Assembly (NCBI RefSeq): GCF_004151235.1
Contig: NZ_JUIV01000001.1
Coordinates: 496,001-560,000 of the forward strand
Origin: Flavobacterium anhuiense
Lineage (GTDB): Bacteria > Bacteroidota > Bacteroidia > Flavobacteriales > Flavobacteriaceae
Direction: 5' to 3'
DNA length: 64,000 nt
A program made the position numbers and the translations under genes. Numbering within the stretch: position 1 is the stretch's first letter; the number at the start of each line of letters is the position of its first letter. The notes beneath the pieces were generated by a model that did not search any database, was not told the origin of the DNA, and saw only the letters and a program-made list of their open reading frames with translations. Shown here piece by piece: positions 1-9,091 of this stretch.

Positions 1-1653
1 GAATTTTCCGTCTTTGTAATAACGTGTTTGTTCTTTTGTTCTTCTTGTAAAATAAGTGTCTGCAGAAGCAAATTTTTCGCTTGAGCTATTGTCTAACTGC
101 AAACCTAATTGGCTAGTTACTCTTAAATCTTTTGTAATTTTATATTCAGCATCTAATAAAGCCTTAACTGCTCTAGTTTTTAAATCGTACGAAGTATTGT
201 TTCTTTCTTCGATGATATTGAAAGGAACATAACGATCAGAATAACCAGCGATGTCCGGGTCGTATTTATAACTTCCATCAGGATTATAAGGAGTCAAGTA
301 CGGATTTACGTTTCTTGAATAATTGGCTGGATTAGTAAAACCACTTGTATCTGAGATGTAAGAAGTAGTTTTGTTTTCAGAACCAAAAATACCAACACCT
401 ACTTTAAATTTATCAGTAATGTCGTAGTTGTTTTTTAACGTCAAATTGTAACGTTTAAGTCCCGTTCCAATTGTTGTTCCTTTTTCGTCATAATATCCTA
501 AAGAGAAATAGTAATCAGATCTTTCTCCACCTCCAGATAAACTTAATCCGTGTTGAGTATTGATAGCAGTTTGGTATAATAAATCACCCCAATTTGTATT
601 GATGCCTCTTAAGTTATTGATTGACTGCTGTGTTTGTGGAGTTAAAGAAGAGAATCCACCGGCTCTGTATGCGTCTAATTCATTCGCTCCATTCAGGATA
701 CGAGCAACATCACCACCGGTGTCTCTGTATGTCAAATCTGCACGACTAGCCAAACCAAGTTCAAAATCAACTTTTTGATTAGAATTCATCAAGTTTAATT
801 TCGACATTTCTGGTTTTAGCGTAATAAAAGTATTTGTGTTGAAGTTAATCGACATTTTACCGCTTTTTCCTTTTTTGGTAGTAACAACGATTACTCCGTT
901 TGCAGCACGTGCACCATAAATAGCTGTAGCTGCAGCATCTTTTAAGATCGTAATATCTTTAATATCGTCTGGATTTAAACCAGCGATAGAGTAGTTGTTT
1001 AATACGTCGATATTATCTTTATCATAATTTTTAGGAACATCATTGTTCTCTAACGGAAGTCCGTCTAATACCCATAAAGGATCTTGTGATCCGTTTAGAG
1101 AAGCCGTACCTCTAATTCTGATTTTTGCAGCAGCTCCTGGCGCTCCTGATGGAGTAGTAACCGCAACTCCGGCAACTTGTCCAACTAATAATTGGTCGAT
1201 ACTAGAAACCCCAGCTTGCTGAATCGAGGCCATATCTACTTTTGTAATAGCAGATGTCAGCTTTCTCTTTTCAATTTTTTGGTATCCCGTAACTACAATT
1301 TCCTGAAGTTTTGCGACCTCAGATTTTAAGTTAATTGTATATTCTTTTTGAGCAGATAATTCAAGGGTATAAGGCTGATATCCCATGAAAGTGATTCTCA
1401 AAGTTGTAACTTTTTTTCCTATTTTTAATTGAAATTTACCGTCAAAATCTGTAGTAGTTCCAATGCTTTCACTTTGAATAATTCCCGATTGTGATGTTTT
1501 GCTTCCAATAGAATTGTTTTCAACAAAAATTGAAGCTCCAGGAATAGGCTGATGATCATTTTCATCTAGAATAATTCCCGAGATGGTTCGGGTTTCCTGC
1601 GAGTATCCTGCGATGGCCAGGAACAGCAGTAAGGCTTGTAAAATTTTCTTCAT
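1..1653 (-). CDS. SusC/RagA-type TonB-linked outer-membrane protein, partial (3' part outside window)
   Basis: The reading frame is open from its ATG at 1653 to the left edge, so about 550 N-terminal residues are visible. It begins with a signal peptide (MKKILQALLLFLAIAGYSQ). A carboxypeptidase-regulatory-like domain follows, with the 'GxxLDENDHQPIPGASI' pattern, and ends near the 'EIVVTGYQKIEKRK' stretch that precedes the plug. The plug contains the usual 'VAGVAVTTPSGAPG' and 'LWVLDGLP' segments, then the start of the barrel. Such proteins import oligomers across the outer membrane with TonB energy and usually a SusD lipoprotein. No SusD is visible; one could lie beyond the edge. It starts 16 bases after the metalloprotease gene and is probably co-transcribed with it, which suggests a peptide- or protein-derived substrate, but the substrate is not readable here. 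Confidence 0.93.
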   Translation of the reverse strand, partial: MKKILQALLLFLAIAGYSQETRTISGIILDENDHQPIPGASIFVENNSIGSKTSQSGIIQSESIGTTTDFDGKFQLKIGKKVTTLRITFMGYQPYTLELSAQKEYTINLKSEVAKLQEIVVTGYQKIEKRKLTSAITKVDMASIQQAGVSSIDQLLVGQVAGVAVTTPSGAPGAAAKIRIRGTASLNGSQDPLWVLDGLPLENNDVPKNYDKDNIDVLNNYSIAGLNPDDIKDITILKDAAATAIYGARAANGVIVVTTKKGKSGKMSINFNTNTFITLKPEMSKLNLMNSNQKVDFELGLASRADLTYRDTGGDVARILNGANELDAYRAGGFSSLTPQTQQSINNLRGINTNWGDLLYQTAINTQHGLSLSGGGERSDYYFSLGYYDEKGTTIGTGLKRYNLTLKNNYDITDKFKVGVGIFGSENKTTSYISDTSGFTNPANYSRNVNPYLTPYNPDGSYKYDPDIAGYSDRYVPFNIIEERNNTSYDLKTRAVKALLDAEYKITKDLRVTSQLGLQLDNSSSEKFASADTYFTRRTKEQTRYYKDGKF

Positions 1654-1669
1654 GTTTTTGGGTTGTGTA

Positions 1670-4267
1670 TTAAAAGGTTGTATTATTTAGAGCTTTTTCG
1701 ATTCGTTGGATCAAATCGCGGTAATGGTTTTGGGTAGATTGGTCTCCTGTACTTTTTTTAGTTTTTAATAATTGAAGGATTTTATTTAGTTCTCCTTTTT
1801 TATCAGAAGTCACCTCTGTAACTCTTTTTAAAGAAGATTGATTAATATTTCTTACCATGTGAGCATCGTCTAAATAGGTGCACAAATGAGGCATATTTAA
1901 AGTCTGCTGAATGTCTACTAATTTTTTTGCATCTGTTTTTTCAAACAATTTGTTAGTCGAAACAACCAAAACATCTACATAATTCTTTTGCGTCATACGT
2001 TCCAGAATAGATAATGATTTATTAGCAATTGTTCCAGCAAAAACACTTTGATGCATTTTTTTTAACAAATCATTTACGGTAAAAACCAGATCTTTGGTTT
2101 TGTTGCGCTGATATAATTCGTTTTCAGTCATTCTAAGCAAACGATCATCGCTGAATAAATCATACATAATACTGTATTGCAATTCTCTAGAAAGTGTATA
2201 CGGAGTATATTCGTATGGACCAAGCGGAGAATCTTTCAGCGGGTTTGTTTTGTTCAAAATGTCATTAAAGAATAGCCATTGCGGAATGGTAATCACATTT
2301 TTAGCCAGATAATCTGCTGCTCTTTTTTGCATCGCTGCAGGAACAGGAATGTAGCTTTGTTTGTTGTCGCCGTGAACGGTTGTATTCAAATAAACACCGC
2401 CAATATTGTTCATTACATGTCGGTTGTACATTTGCCATTGACCGATGGTTCCAATGTATAATTTTCCAGTTTCATAATACGACTGATCTTTATCGTAAGT
2501 CCAGTTTAAAATATTATCTACAACACGTTTTAAGTTTTTCAAACCGTATTCGCTTGCTTTAACAGCATCATTTCCTAAATCTTCAGATTGTGAACGCGGG
2601 TCAATTATATTTTCCTGCTGCTCTCCATAAAAATAAATGGGGTCATCTTGATGTTTTGTAATTAAGGCGTTTAGTTTTGTTGTTTCGTTGTCGTTAGGCG
2701 AGTACCATCTGTAACCCCATTCAATAGCATACTTATCATATTCTCCAATTTTCGGAGTAATAACCGTTACGTTGTCTTCTGGTTGTGCTACATAATTGTA
2801 ACGAGCATAATCCATAATTGATGGTGCAGTTCCGCCCATTTTTGCTGTGAAATCTTTAGAACGCAATGATTCTACATCATAAGCAAAAGAAGAACCCATA
2901 TTATGTTTTAAACCAAAAGTATGACCTACTTCGTGAGACGAAACAAAACGAATTGCCTCTCCCATATGTTCGTCACTAAATTTATTTCCTCTAGCTTTCG
3001 GGTCAATTGGCCCAGTCTGAATACGCATCCAGCTTTGAAGCGAAGTCATTACATTATGCCACCAGATAATATCGGCTTCAATAATTTCACCGCTTCTTGG
3101 GTCAACTACAGAAGGTCCCATAGCGTTTGATTTTGGAGATGCAGCATAGGTAATTACAGAATAACGTACATCATCAATATCAAAATCCAAATCTTTATCA
3201 GTAGGTTCTTTTGCGATAATAGCGTTTTTGAAACCCGCTTTTTCAAAAGCTGCCTGCCAATCGTGTACTCCATCAATAATGTATTTTCTCCATTGTTTTG
3301 GAGTTGAAGGATCGATGTAATAAACGATTGGTTTTTTCGGCTCTACTAATTCACCTTTTAAATATCTTTCTTCGTCTTCTTTTTTTGGTTCTAATCTCCA
3401 ACGAGTAATAAGTTCTTTTTCAACCATTGCCTGTTGCGCATCTGTGAAATACCAATGTTTTTCAGAAAAGAATCCAATTCTATTATCAGAAAAACGAGGT
3501 TTCATTGGCACTTTATCCAATAACACAATATTGCTTGTTACGCCAAGCGTTACTGATAATGCTGGTCCGCCTTCACTTACAGAAGTAGTCAGTTGCGACT
3601 TTACAACAATATTTTTTGGAAAAGATTTTACACCTTCTATATAAGAAAGATCAGATTTTACAGAACCGCCAAACCCAATATTGCTCAAAACATCATTGAA
3701 GCTTTTTTGTTTTCCGTCAAAAATCTTATTTACTTTAATCACAACAGAAGTCGAATCGTTGTTTTTGGTCTCAATATCAAAAACTTCAATAATAGATTCT
3801 GCAAAATTATTTTGAACCGACTGTGTAATCGCATCTTCTTTTGGTGAAGAAACCTTAGGGACATACGATTTTACCCAAACTTTCTTTGCAATTGTATCTT
3901 TATAAAAACTAATGACTTTGTTTTCATAATTCATTCCTTTGTTTAAACCGGCTTCATTTACTTGAAAAGGAACTTGAGATAATTTGTTTACAACTAAAAA
4001 TTCTCTTTGGAACAAACTGTCTTGAATTTCAAAATAAACATCGGTTTTAACTTGAATAACATTAAACAGTCCTTTTTTGACAGAACCTTTTTTGATAAGG
4101 TCATCGTATTTTTTACCTTTTTTAGAATCGGTAGAATCTTTTTTAATTTCAGTTGCAGCCTCTTTTTTGTCTTTCTTCTTTTTTTGAGAATGAACAGTAA
4201 GTGACGATAATAGTAATAAGGATATGCAAAATAATATCAAATTATGCAGGAATGATTTTTCCTTCAT
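1670..4267 (-). CDS. Secreted zinc metalloprotease, DUF5117/DUF5118 type
   Basis: This 865-residue protein has an N-terminal hydrophobic signal segment (about residues 8-27) and then a very Lys-rich stretch (KKKKDKKEAATEIKKDS). The metzincin-like zinc motif HEVGHTFGLKH lies at about residues 443-453 and is followed by the 'SIMDYARYN' stretch, which fits a Met-turn-like segment. The overall form matches the large Bacteroidetes zinc-dependent metalloproteases with DUF5117 and DUF5118 regions. It is probably exported to the periplasm or surface and cleaves proteins or peptides. The SusC-type receptor gene follows after 16 bases, so protease and importer are likely one operon. The true substrate is unknown. 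Confidence 0.88.
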   Translation of the reverse strand: MKEKSFLHNLILFCISLLLLSSLTVHSQKKKKDKKEAATEIKKDSTDSKKGKKYDDLIKKGSVKKGLFNVIQVKTDVYFEIQDSLFQREFLVVNKLSQVPFQVNEAGLNKGMNYENKVISFYKDTIAKKVWVKSYVPKVSSPKEDAITQSVQNNFAESIIEVFDIETKNNDSTSVVIKVNKIFDGKQKSFNDVLSNIGFGGSVKSDLSYIEGVKSFPKNIVVKSQLTTSVSEGGPALSVTLGVTSNIVLLDKVPMKPRFSDNRIGFFSEKHWYFTDAQQAMVEKELITRWRLEPKKEDEERYLKGELVEPKKPIVYYIDPSTPKQWRKYIIDGVHDWQAAFEKAGFKNAIIAKEPTDKDLDFDIDDVRYSVITYAASPKSNAMGPSVVDPRSGEIIEADIIWWHNVMTSLQSWMRIQTGPIDPKARGNKFSDEHMGEAIRFVSSHEVGHTFGLKHNMGSSFAYDVESLRSKDFTAKMGGTAPSIMDYARYNYVAQPEDNVTVITPKIGEYDKYAIEWGYRWYSPNDNETTKLNALITKHQDDPIYFYGEQQENIIDPRSQSEDLGNDAVKASEYGLKNLKRVVDNILNWTYDKDQSYYETGKLYIGTIGQWQMYNRHVMNNIGGVYLNTTVHGDNKQSYIPVPAAMQKRAADYLAKNVITIPQWLFFNDILNKTNPLKDSPLGPYEYTPYTLSRELQYSIMYDLFSDDRLLRMTENELYQRNKTKDLVFTVNDLLKKMHQSVFAGTIANKSLSILERMTQKNYVDVLVVSTNKLFEKTDAKKLVDIQQTLNMPHLCTYLDDAHMVRNINQSSLKRVTEVTSDKKGELNKILQLLKTKKSTGDQSTQNHYRDLIQRIEKALNNTTF

Positions 4268-4353
4268 CAGATGTTAAGTTTAGGTTAATTTTCGATCCGA
4301 AACTATTTTATTTTAGTTCAGAAAAAAAACAAAAAGGAGTGAGTGGCTTTTTT

Positions 4354-5931
4354 TTAGGAGTGAATGGATATTAATGGAAGAATACAAACAAAATAGCCAT
4401 CTTTTTCTGATGTCTTAAATTCTGTTTTTAGATAATAATTGTAAATACTCTTTAGGTAATTTAACCCAAATTTAGTGCTTGGTTCAGCAGTCAATTTCTT
4501 TTGAAGCGTATTGCTGATAATTACCTGATCTTCTTTAATCAGGATTTTTGTAGTAAGTGGACTTTCCTGAGTGGCTCTGTTATGCTTAATAGCATTTTCG
4601 ACCACAATCTGAAAAGCAAGATAGGGGATGTGTTTGTTTAATGCAGCTTCGTTTTCAATTTCGATAGAAAAGAATAATTCTTCCTTAAAACGGGTCTGCT
4701 GTAAAAAGATATATTTTTGGATAAATAATAATTCGTCCTTCAAAAGAACAATGTTCTTTTCTGGCGGATCAATTAAATAACGATAAATGCGAGATAGGTT
4801 TAAAGTAAATTTCTGCGCAACTTTAATATCGCTTCCAATTAACATATAAAGCGAATTGAGCGAATTAAATAGAAAGTGCGGATTTATCTGCTCTTTCAGT
4901 TGCTGTAGCTGAATAAGAGCTTTTTCTTTGATGATTTTTTCATTCTCAACCAAGAGTTTATTTTTCTCTTTTATGACAATTCCTTTTTCTCTGTAAGCAC
5001 GTCTGTTGGCATAAGAGAAAAGATAAAAAATCAAAAGAAGCATTATTGTGGTAATCGAATAGATCGAAGTTGAATATCTTTTAACCAAAGCTACATTTTC
5101 ATCTGCAACCATTTTTGGAACATTAACACAGACAAACCAGTTTGAGTTTTTGATATCTAGTTTTTTGGTAAAACGAATAACATCCAATTGCAGGAATTCA
5201 GATAGAGTTGTTCTTTTTGCAAAATCTTGTTTCTTGCTATAAATGGTGTCAGATGGGTTGAAAGACGAAATCTTAAAAATATTTTTTCCCAGAAAAGCAA
5301 TTTCCGGATGGTAAATGCAGGTTCCTTTTTTATCAAAAACAAAGGCGTAATTAGTGGCCGTTTTGGTTTTGTCTATTTTAGAAATATAACTATGAAGCAA
5401 TCTAAGATTAATATCATAACCATATTTTACAACGGTTTTATTTTCTGAAACCAATTTGAAATAAATACGCCAAACCCATTCGTTTCCTTGCGGAAGAATT
5501 ACGCTGAGATGTTTGATGTTTTTGTTTTGAAGAAGAAAAGCCTGGACATTATTTTTAATTTCGCTCGAAACGGAAGGATTTCCATATTGAATAGCATTAT
5601 CATTAATCTGAAACCAATTGTTTGCAATCAGTTTATTATTGGTCTGAAGTGCCGAAAGAAGCTGTAAATTATTGTCAAGGTTTCTTGGATTGCTTATTTT
5701 TAAAACCTGCTCAATTTTTTTTTCCTGTTCCAAGAACTTCGAAAACTCTTCGGACATGAATTCCTGTTTTTTAAAGAAGTTACGTGTCGCTACATCATCA
5801 TTCGATTTTTCGGTTAAATCTGTAATCAAATTGCTCAGGATATAAACCGACGAAACCGTAATCAGAATCGAAACAATAACGTATATTAAAAAAGCACGTC
5901 TAGAAGTAATATTTTTTAATCTAAATTTCAA
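4354..5931 (-). CDS. LytS/YehU-type sensor histidine kinase
   Basis: The 525-residue protein has TM segments at about 13-36 and 289-307. These flank a roughly 250-residue extracytoplasmic domain that resembles a Cache-type sensor. A short coiled coil (about 315-345) leads into the His_kinase (PF06580) motif 'QINPHFLFNSLNSL' with His352, and then an ATPase domain with 'VVENAIKHN' as N-box. These kinases usually partner a LytTR response regulator, but none lies next to it, so it is an orphan in this window. It starts 17 bases after the ABC transporter gene and is followed by the metalloprotease gene, so it may share a transcript with the first. The ligand is unknown. Confidence 0.88.
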   Translation of the reverse strand: MKFRLKNITSRRAFLIYVIVSILITVSSVYILSNLITDLTEKSNDDVATRNFFKKQEFMSEEFSKFLEQEKKIEQVLKISNPRNLDNNLQLLSALQTNNKLIANNWFQINDNAIQYGNPSVSSEIKNNVQAFLLQNKNIKHLSVILPQGNEWVWRIYFKLVSENKTVVKYGYDINLRLLHSYISKIDKTKTATNYAFVFDKKGTCIYHPEIAFLGKNIFKISSFNPSDTIYSKKQDFAKRTTLSEFLQLDVIRFTKKLDIKNSNWFVCVNVPKMVADENVALVKRYSTSIYSITTIMLLLIFYLFSYANRRAYREKGIVIKEKNKLLVENEKIIKEKALIQLQQLKEQINPHFLFNSLNSLYMLIGSDIKVAQKFTLNLSRIYRYLIDPPEKNIVLLKDELLFIQKYIFLQQTRFKEELFFSIEIENEAALNKHIPYLAFQIVVENAIKHNRATQESPLTTKILIKEDQVIISNTLQKKLTAEPSTKFGLNYLKSIYNYYLKTEFKTSEKDGYFVCILPLISIHS

Positions 5932-5947
5932 AAAGCGACATCATGAC

Positions 5948-7702
5948 TTAGTTTGCCACAGCAAATTGCGAGTCATATAAATTTTTATAGTAACCATCGG
6001 CTTTAAGTAATAATTCCTGATGAGTTCCTTGTTCAACAATCAATCCCTTATCCATCACCACAATTTTATCTGCATTTACAATTGTTGCTAATCTATGCGC
6101 AATAATAATAGAAGTTCTTCCTTTTGTAATCGTTTCCGTTGCACGCTGAATCATTTCTTCAGAATACGTATCGATCGAAGAAGTGGCTTCATCCAAAATT
6201 AAAATACTTGGATTACTCACATAAGAACGTAAAAAAGCAATAAGCTGGCGCTGACCTGAAGAAAGCATAACGCCTCGCTCTTTTACATCAAAATCATAAT
6301 TGTCTGGAAGATTCATAATAAAATCATGAACACCAATTTTCTTTGCGGCATCAATTACCTTATCTCTTGTAATTGCTGGATTATGCAAAGTGATATTATT
6401 GTAAATCGTATCGGCAAACAAAAACACATCTTGTAAAACAACAGCGATTTGTTTTCTTAAAGAAGCCAAAGTGTAGTTTTCGATATTTTCTCCATCAATG
6501 CAGATTGTTCCGCTATTGATTTCGTAAAAACGATTTAATAGGTTAATAATCGTTGATTTTCCTGCTCCTGTAGAACCCACAATGGCAACAGTTTGCCCAG
6601 CTGAAACCGACAAATCAATTCCTTTTATAACTTCTTCTTCGGGAATATAGCTGAAACGAACATCCTTAAATTCGATGCTTCCGTTAAAAACAGGCGCTTC
6701 AATTGTTCCTGTATCTTGAATATGATCTTGCGTATCGATAATATCAAAAACACGATTGGCAGCAATCATTCCCAATTGCATCTCATTAAATTTATCCGCA
6801 ATTTGCCTTAACGGATTAAAAAGCATTCCGATAAACATGGTATACGAAAACAAATCTCCAAAAGTCGTAAAATGATCACCGTTCAAAATTCTGAAACCGC
6901 CATAAACCACAACCAAACCTAAAGTAATAGACGAAATAATATCGGCGATAGGGAAGAAGATAGAGTTGTACAAAATCGTCTTAATCCAAGCAACTCTATG
7001 TTTGTTATTGATTTCTTTAAAGTTTTCTGCTTCGATTTTTTCGCGGTTAAAAAGCTGAACGATTTTCATTCCCGTTACGCGTTCCTGAACAAAAGAGTTC
7101 ATGTTGGCAATCTGAGTTCGCACTTCCTCGAAAGCCACCTGCATTTTGCGTTGGAAAATTCTCGTAACATAAACCAAAATTGGCATAGCAATTACCACAA
7201 TCCAAGTCAGTTTCCAGTTCATGTAAAACATAAAAATCAAAACCACAACCATTTTCATCAAATCGCTTATAATCATAAACAGACCCTGACTGAAAATACG
7301 AGCAATCGATTCAATATCCGAAACGGCACGCGTAACCAGTTGCCCAACCGGAACCAAATCAAAATACTTCATTCTAAAACTCAGAATATGCTGAAAAAGT
7401 TTGGTTCTAATATCTTTTACAATGTCTTGACCGAGCCAGTTGGCCCAATACACAAAGTAAAACTGAGAAAAGACCTCCATAAGTAAAACCACTCCCATCA
7501 AAATGATGTACAGCAGCAATCCCATTTTATCATGAGTTTTAATGTAACCGTCAACCGTTTCTTTAAGTAAATAGGGACGAAGCGCGGCAAAAATAGACAG
7601 CGAAATGGCAAAAATAATTACGCCGTAATAACGCCATTTATAAGGGCGGGTATATTTTAAAATTCGTTTGAATAATCCTGTGTCGAATGCTTTTGCTTTC
7701 AT
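5948..7702 (-). CDS. ABC transporter, fused permease and ATPase (MsbA/MdlB-like)
   Basis: This 584-residue half-transporter has about six N-terminal membrane segments (roughly residues 20-310) and one nucleotide-binding domain. The ATPase shows Walker A GSTGAGKST near residue 376, Q-loop 'VLQDVFLF', signature LSSGQRQ near 480, Walker B ILILDEATSSID and H-loop 'IIAHRL'. It should act as a homodimer or heterodimer exporting a lipid, drug or peptide. The sequence alone does not fix the cargo. It stands between truA (153 bases upstream) and the LytS-type kinase (17 bases downstream). Confidence 0.93.
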   Translation of the reverse strand: MKAKAFDTGLFKRILKYTRPYKWRYYGVIIFAISLSIFAALRPYLLKETVDGYIKTHDKMGLLLYIILMGVVLLMEVFSQFYFVYWANWLGQDIVKDIRTKLFQHILSFRMKYFDLVPVGQLVTRAVSDIESIARIFSQGLFMIISDLMKMVVVLIFMFYMNWKLTWIVVIAMPILVYVTRIFQRKMQVAFEEVRTQIANMNSFVQERVTGMKIVQLFNREKIEAENFKEINNKHRVAWIKTILYNSIFFPIADIISSITLGLVVVYGGFRILNGDHFTTFGDLFSYTMFIGMLFNPLRQIADKFNEMQLGMIAANRVFDIIDTQDHIQDTGTIEAPVFNGSIEFKDVRFSYIPEEEVIKGIDLSVSAGQTVAIVGSTGAGKSTIINLLNRFYEINSGTICIDGENIENYTLASLRKQIAVVLQDVFLFADTIYNNITLHNPAITRDKVIDAAKKIGVHDFIMNLPDNYDFDVKERGVMLSSGQRQLIAFLRSYVSNPSILILDEATSSIDTYSEEMIQRATETITKGRTSIIIAHRLATIVNADKIVVMDKGLIVEQGTHQELLLKADGYYKNLYDSQFAVAN

Positions 7703-7854
7703 TTATTTTTAGGAGCTGTTTCCTGCTTTCCGTTACAAGTTTTTTTCAAAAATATGTTTTTGTTTTAATTTTTATAAAGCTTCCGTTGGTCGCTCCATAA
7801 AAATTACAAAAACTATATTTTTTTCAAAAAAGCTTTTCACTGCAATCAGGGCTA

Positions 7855-8589
7855 TTAAATGTAATCGTAATAAATATTGGTTAAATATAAACCATGTGCT
7901 GGGACAGAAAACCCTGCTTTTTCTCTGTTTTTGCTGGCAATAATATTTTCAAAATCTGCCAGCGTGATTTTGTGCAATCCTATATTAATCAAAGTTCCCA
8001 CAATGGAACGAACCATATTTCTTAAAAACCGATTTGCCGAAATGGTAAAAATCAGTTTTCCGTTTTCTTGTTTCCAGAACGCTTCAAAAATCGTGCAATC
8101 AAATGTGCTGACATCAGTATTCACTTTTGAAAAACACTGAAAATCGGTATGCTTCAATAATAATTGTGCCGCATCATTCATTAAACCTACATCAAGTTTC
8201 TGTGTCACATACCAGCTCAGTTCCTGTAAAAACGGATTTTTAACGGTATTGATATGATATTCATAAGTTCGTTTTGTTGCGTCAAATCGGCAATGTGCAT
8301 CATCGTGAACTGGTAAAATATCAAAAATCGCAATGTCTTTTGGCAAATACGAATTCAGTTTATAAACCAAAACCGGAATGTCTAAAGTCTTTTCTGTATC
8401 AAAATGTCCGTACATTTCGCTCGCATGAACACCAGTATCTGTTCTTCCAGCACCCATAATGCTGATAGTTTCATTTAATAAAACCGAAAAAGCCTTATTT
8501 AAAGTTTCCTGAACTGAAGAAGCATTTGGCTGAATTTGCCAGCCATGATAGTGTGTTCCGTTGTAAGCGAATTGAATAAAATATCTCAC
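7855..8589 (-). CDS. truA: tRNA pseudouridine(38-40) synthase TruA
   Basis: At 244 residues this is the normal length for TruA. It begins with the typical 'RYFIQFAYNGTHYHGWQ' and carries the catalytic motif GRTDTGVHA, whose Asp is the nucleophile. The C-terminal half has 'FLRNMVRSIVGTLI', also diagnostic. The enzyme converts uridines 38-40 of the tRNA anticodon arm to pseudouridine. It opens a minus-strand run with the ABC transporter. Upstream lies a repeat-filled gap of about 500 bases. Confidence 0.96.
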   Translation of the reverse strand: MRYFIQFAYNGTHYHGWQIQPNASSVQETLNKAFSVLLNETISIMGAGRTDTGVHASEMYGHFDTEKTLDIPVLVYKLNSYLPKDIAIFDILPVHDDAHCRFDATKRTYEYHINTVKNPFLQELSWYVTQKLDVGLMNDAAQLLLKHTDFQCFSKVNTDVSTFDCTIFEAFWKQENGKLIFTISANRFLRNMVRSIVGTLINIGLHKITLADFENIIASKNREKAGFSVPAHGLYLTNIYYDYI

Positions 8590-8895
8590 TGTTGAGGTTC
8601 AAAGGTTCAAAGGCACAAAGGTACAAAGGTTTTTTTAAACGATGCTAAGATTCTGAGGTACTAAGGTTCTAAGTTTTTTCTTTTTTAGGAACAAAGGTTC
8701 AAAGTTGCAAAGAGGCAAAGGTTTTTTTAAAGATACTAAGATTCTGAGATGCTAAGGATCGTCAGATTGGAAAATTGTACTTATATATAGGTATGCTACT
8801 TTCGGTATATTTTTAAACTAATAAACACCTATTTTGATAAAATCTAAAAACAAAAACTTAGTCCCGTAGCATCTTAGCGTCTCAGAACCTTTGTT
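8590..8895. repeat. AAAGG/CTAAGG-type low-complexity repeat cluster
   Basis: Right after the truA start there are two imperfect tandem copies (about 8590-8680 and 8690-8758) of a unit built from 'GGTTCAAAGG', 'ACAAAGG', 'TTTTTTTAAA' and 'TAAGATTCTGAG' blocks. A reversed version ('AGCATCTTAGCGTCTCAGA') occurs at about 8868-8887, so the whole can fold back on itself. No coding potential is seen. Shorter relatives of the same word set occur near 11215, 15945, 48430, 57945, 63105 and 63345. The rest of the 8590-9091 gap holds the regulatory boxes listed separately. Confidence 0.7.
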
Positions 8896-8989
8896 AAAAT
8901 CCTTTGAAAACCAAAATGCAAATCACAGTTTGTTCTGCTAAAAATCGTGTCGGAAATTGAGAATTCCAACGATTTAATTAAAAACATTT

Positions 8990-9051
8990 TTTAACATTTT
9001 TAGTCAGAAATTTCTAAATGTTAAATTTTGAAATTTTTCATTTTAACATTT
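8990..9051 (+). promoter_or_regulatory. Three evenly spaced TTTAACATTT boxes upstream of the SPFH gene
   Basis: The ten-base word TTTAACATTT is found at 8990-8999, inverted (AAATGTTAAA) at 9016-9025, and forward again at 9042-9051. Successive centres are 26 bases apart each time, and the orientation alternates. The last box ends 12 bases before a TAnnTTTG element. This regular array looks like an operator for a DNA-binding regulator. The regulator is not known and the function is inferred from arrangement only. Confidence 0.45.
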
Positions 9052-9062
9052 CATATTTCTCC

Positions 9063-9070
9063 TATGTTTG
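9063..9070 (+). promoter_or_regulatory. Probable -7 element of the SPFH gene
   Basis: TATGTTTG fits the Bacteroidetes -7 consensus TAnnTTTG and lies 21 bases before the ATG at 9092. No clear TTG occurs at the usual -33 distance. A weak -33 with an upstream regular box array would fit an activated promoter. Confidence 0.5.
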
Positions 9071-9091
9071 TATCACTAAAAAACAAAAACT

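Noticed and set aside
6998..7486. Plus-strand frame of 162 codons inside the ABC transporter gene
   Set aside because: It lies fully within a well-supported gene on the opposite strand and encodes no recognisable domain.
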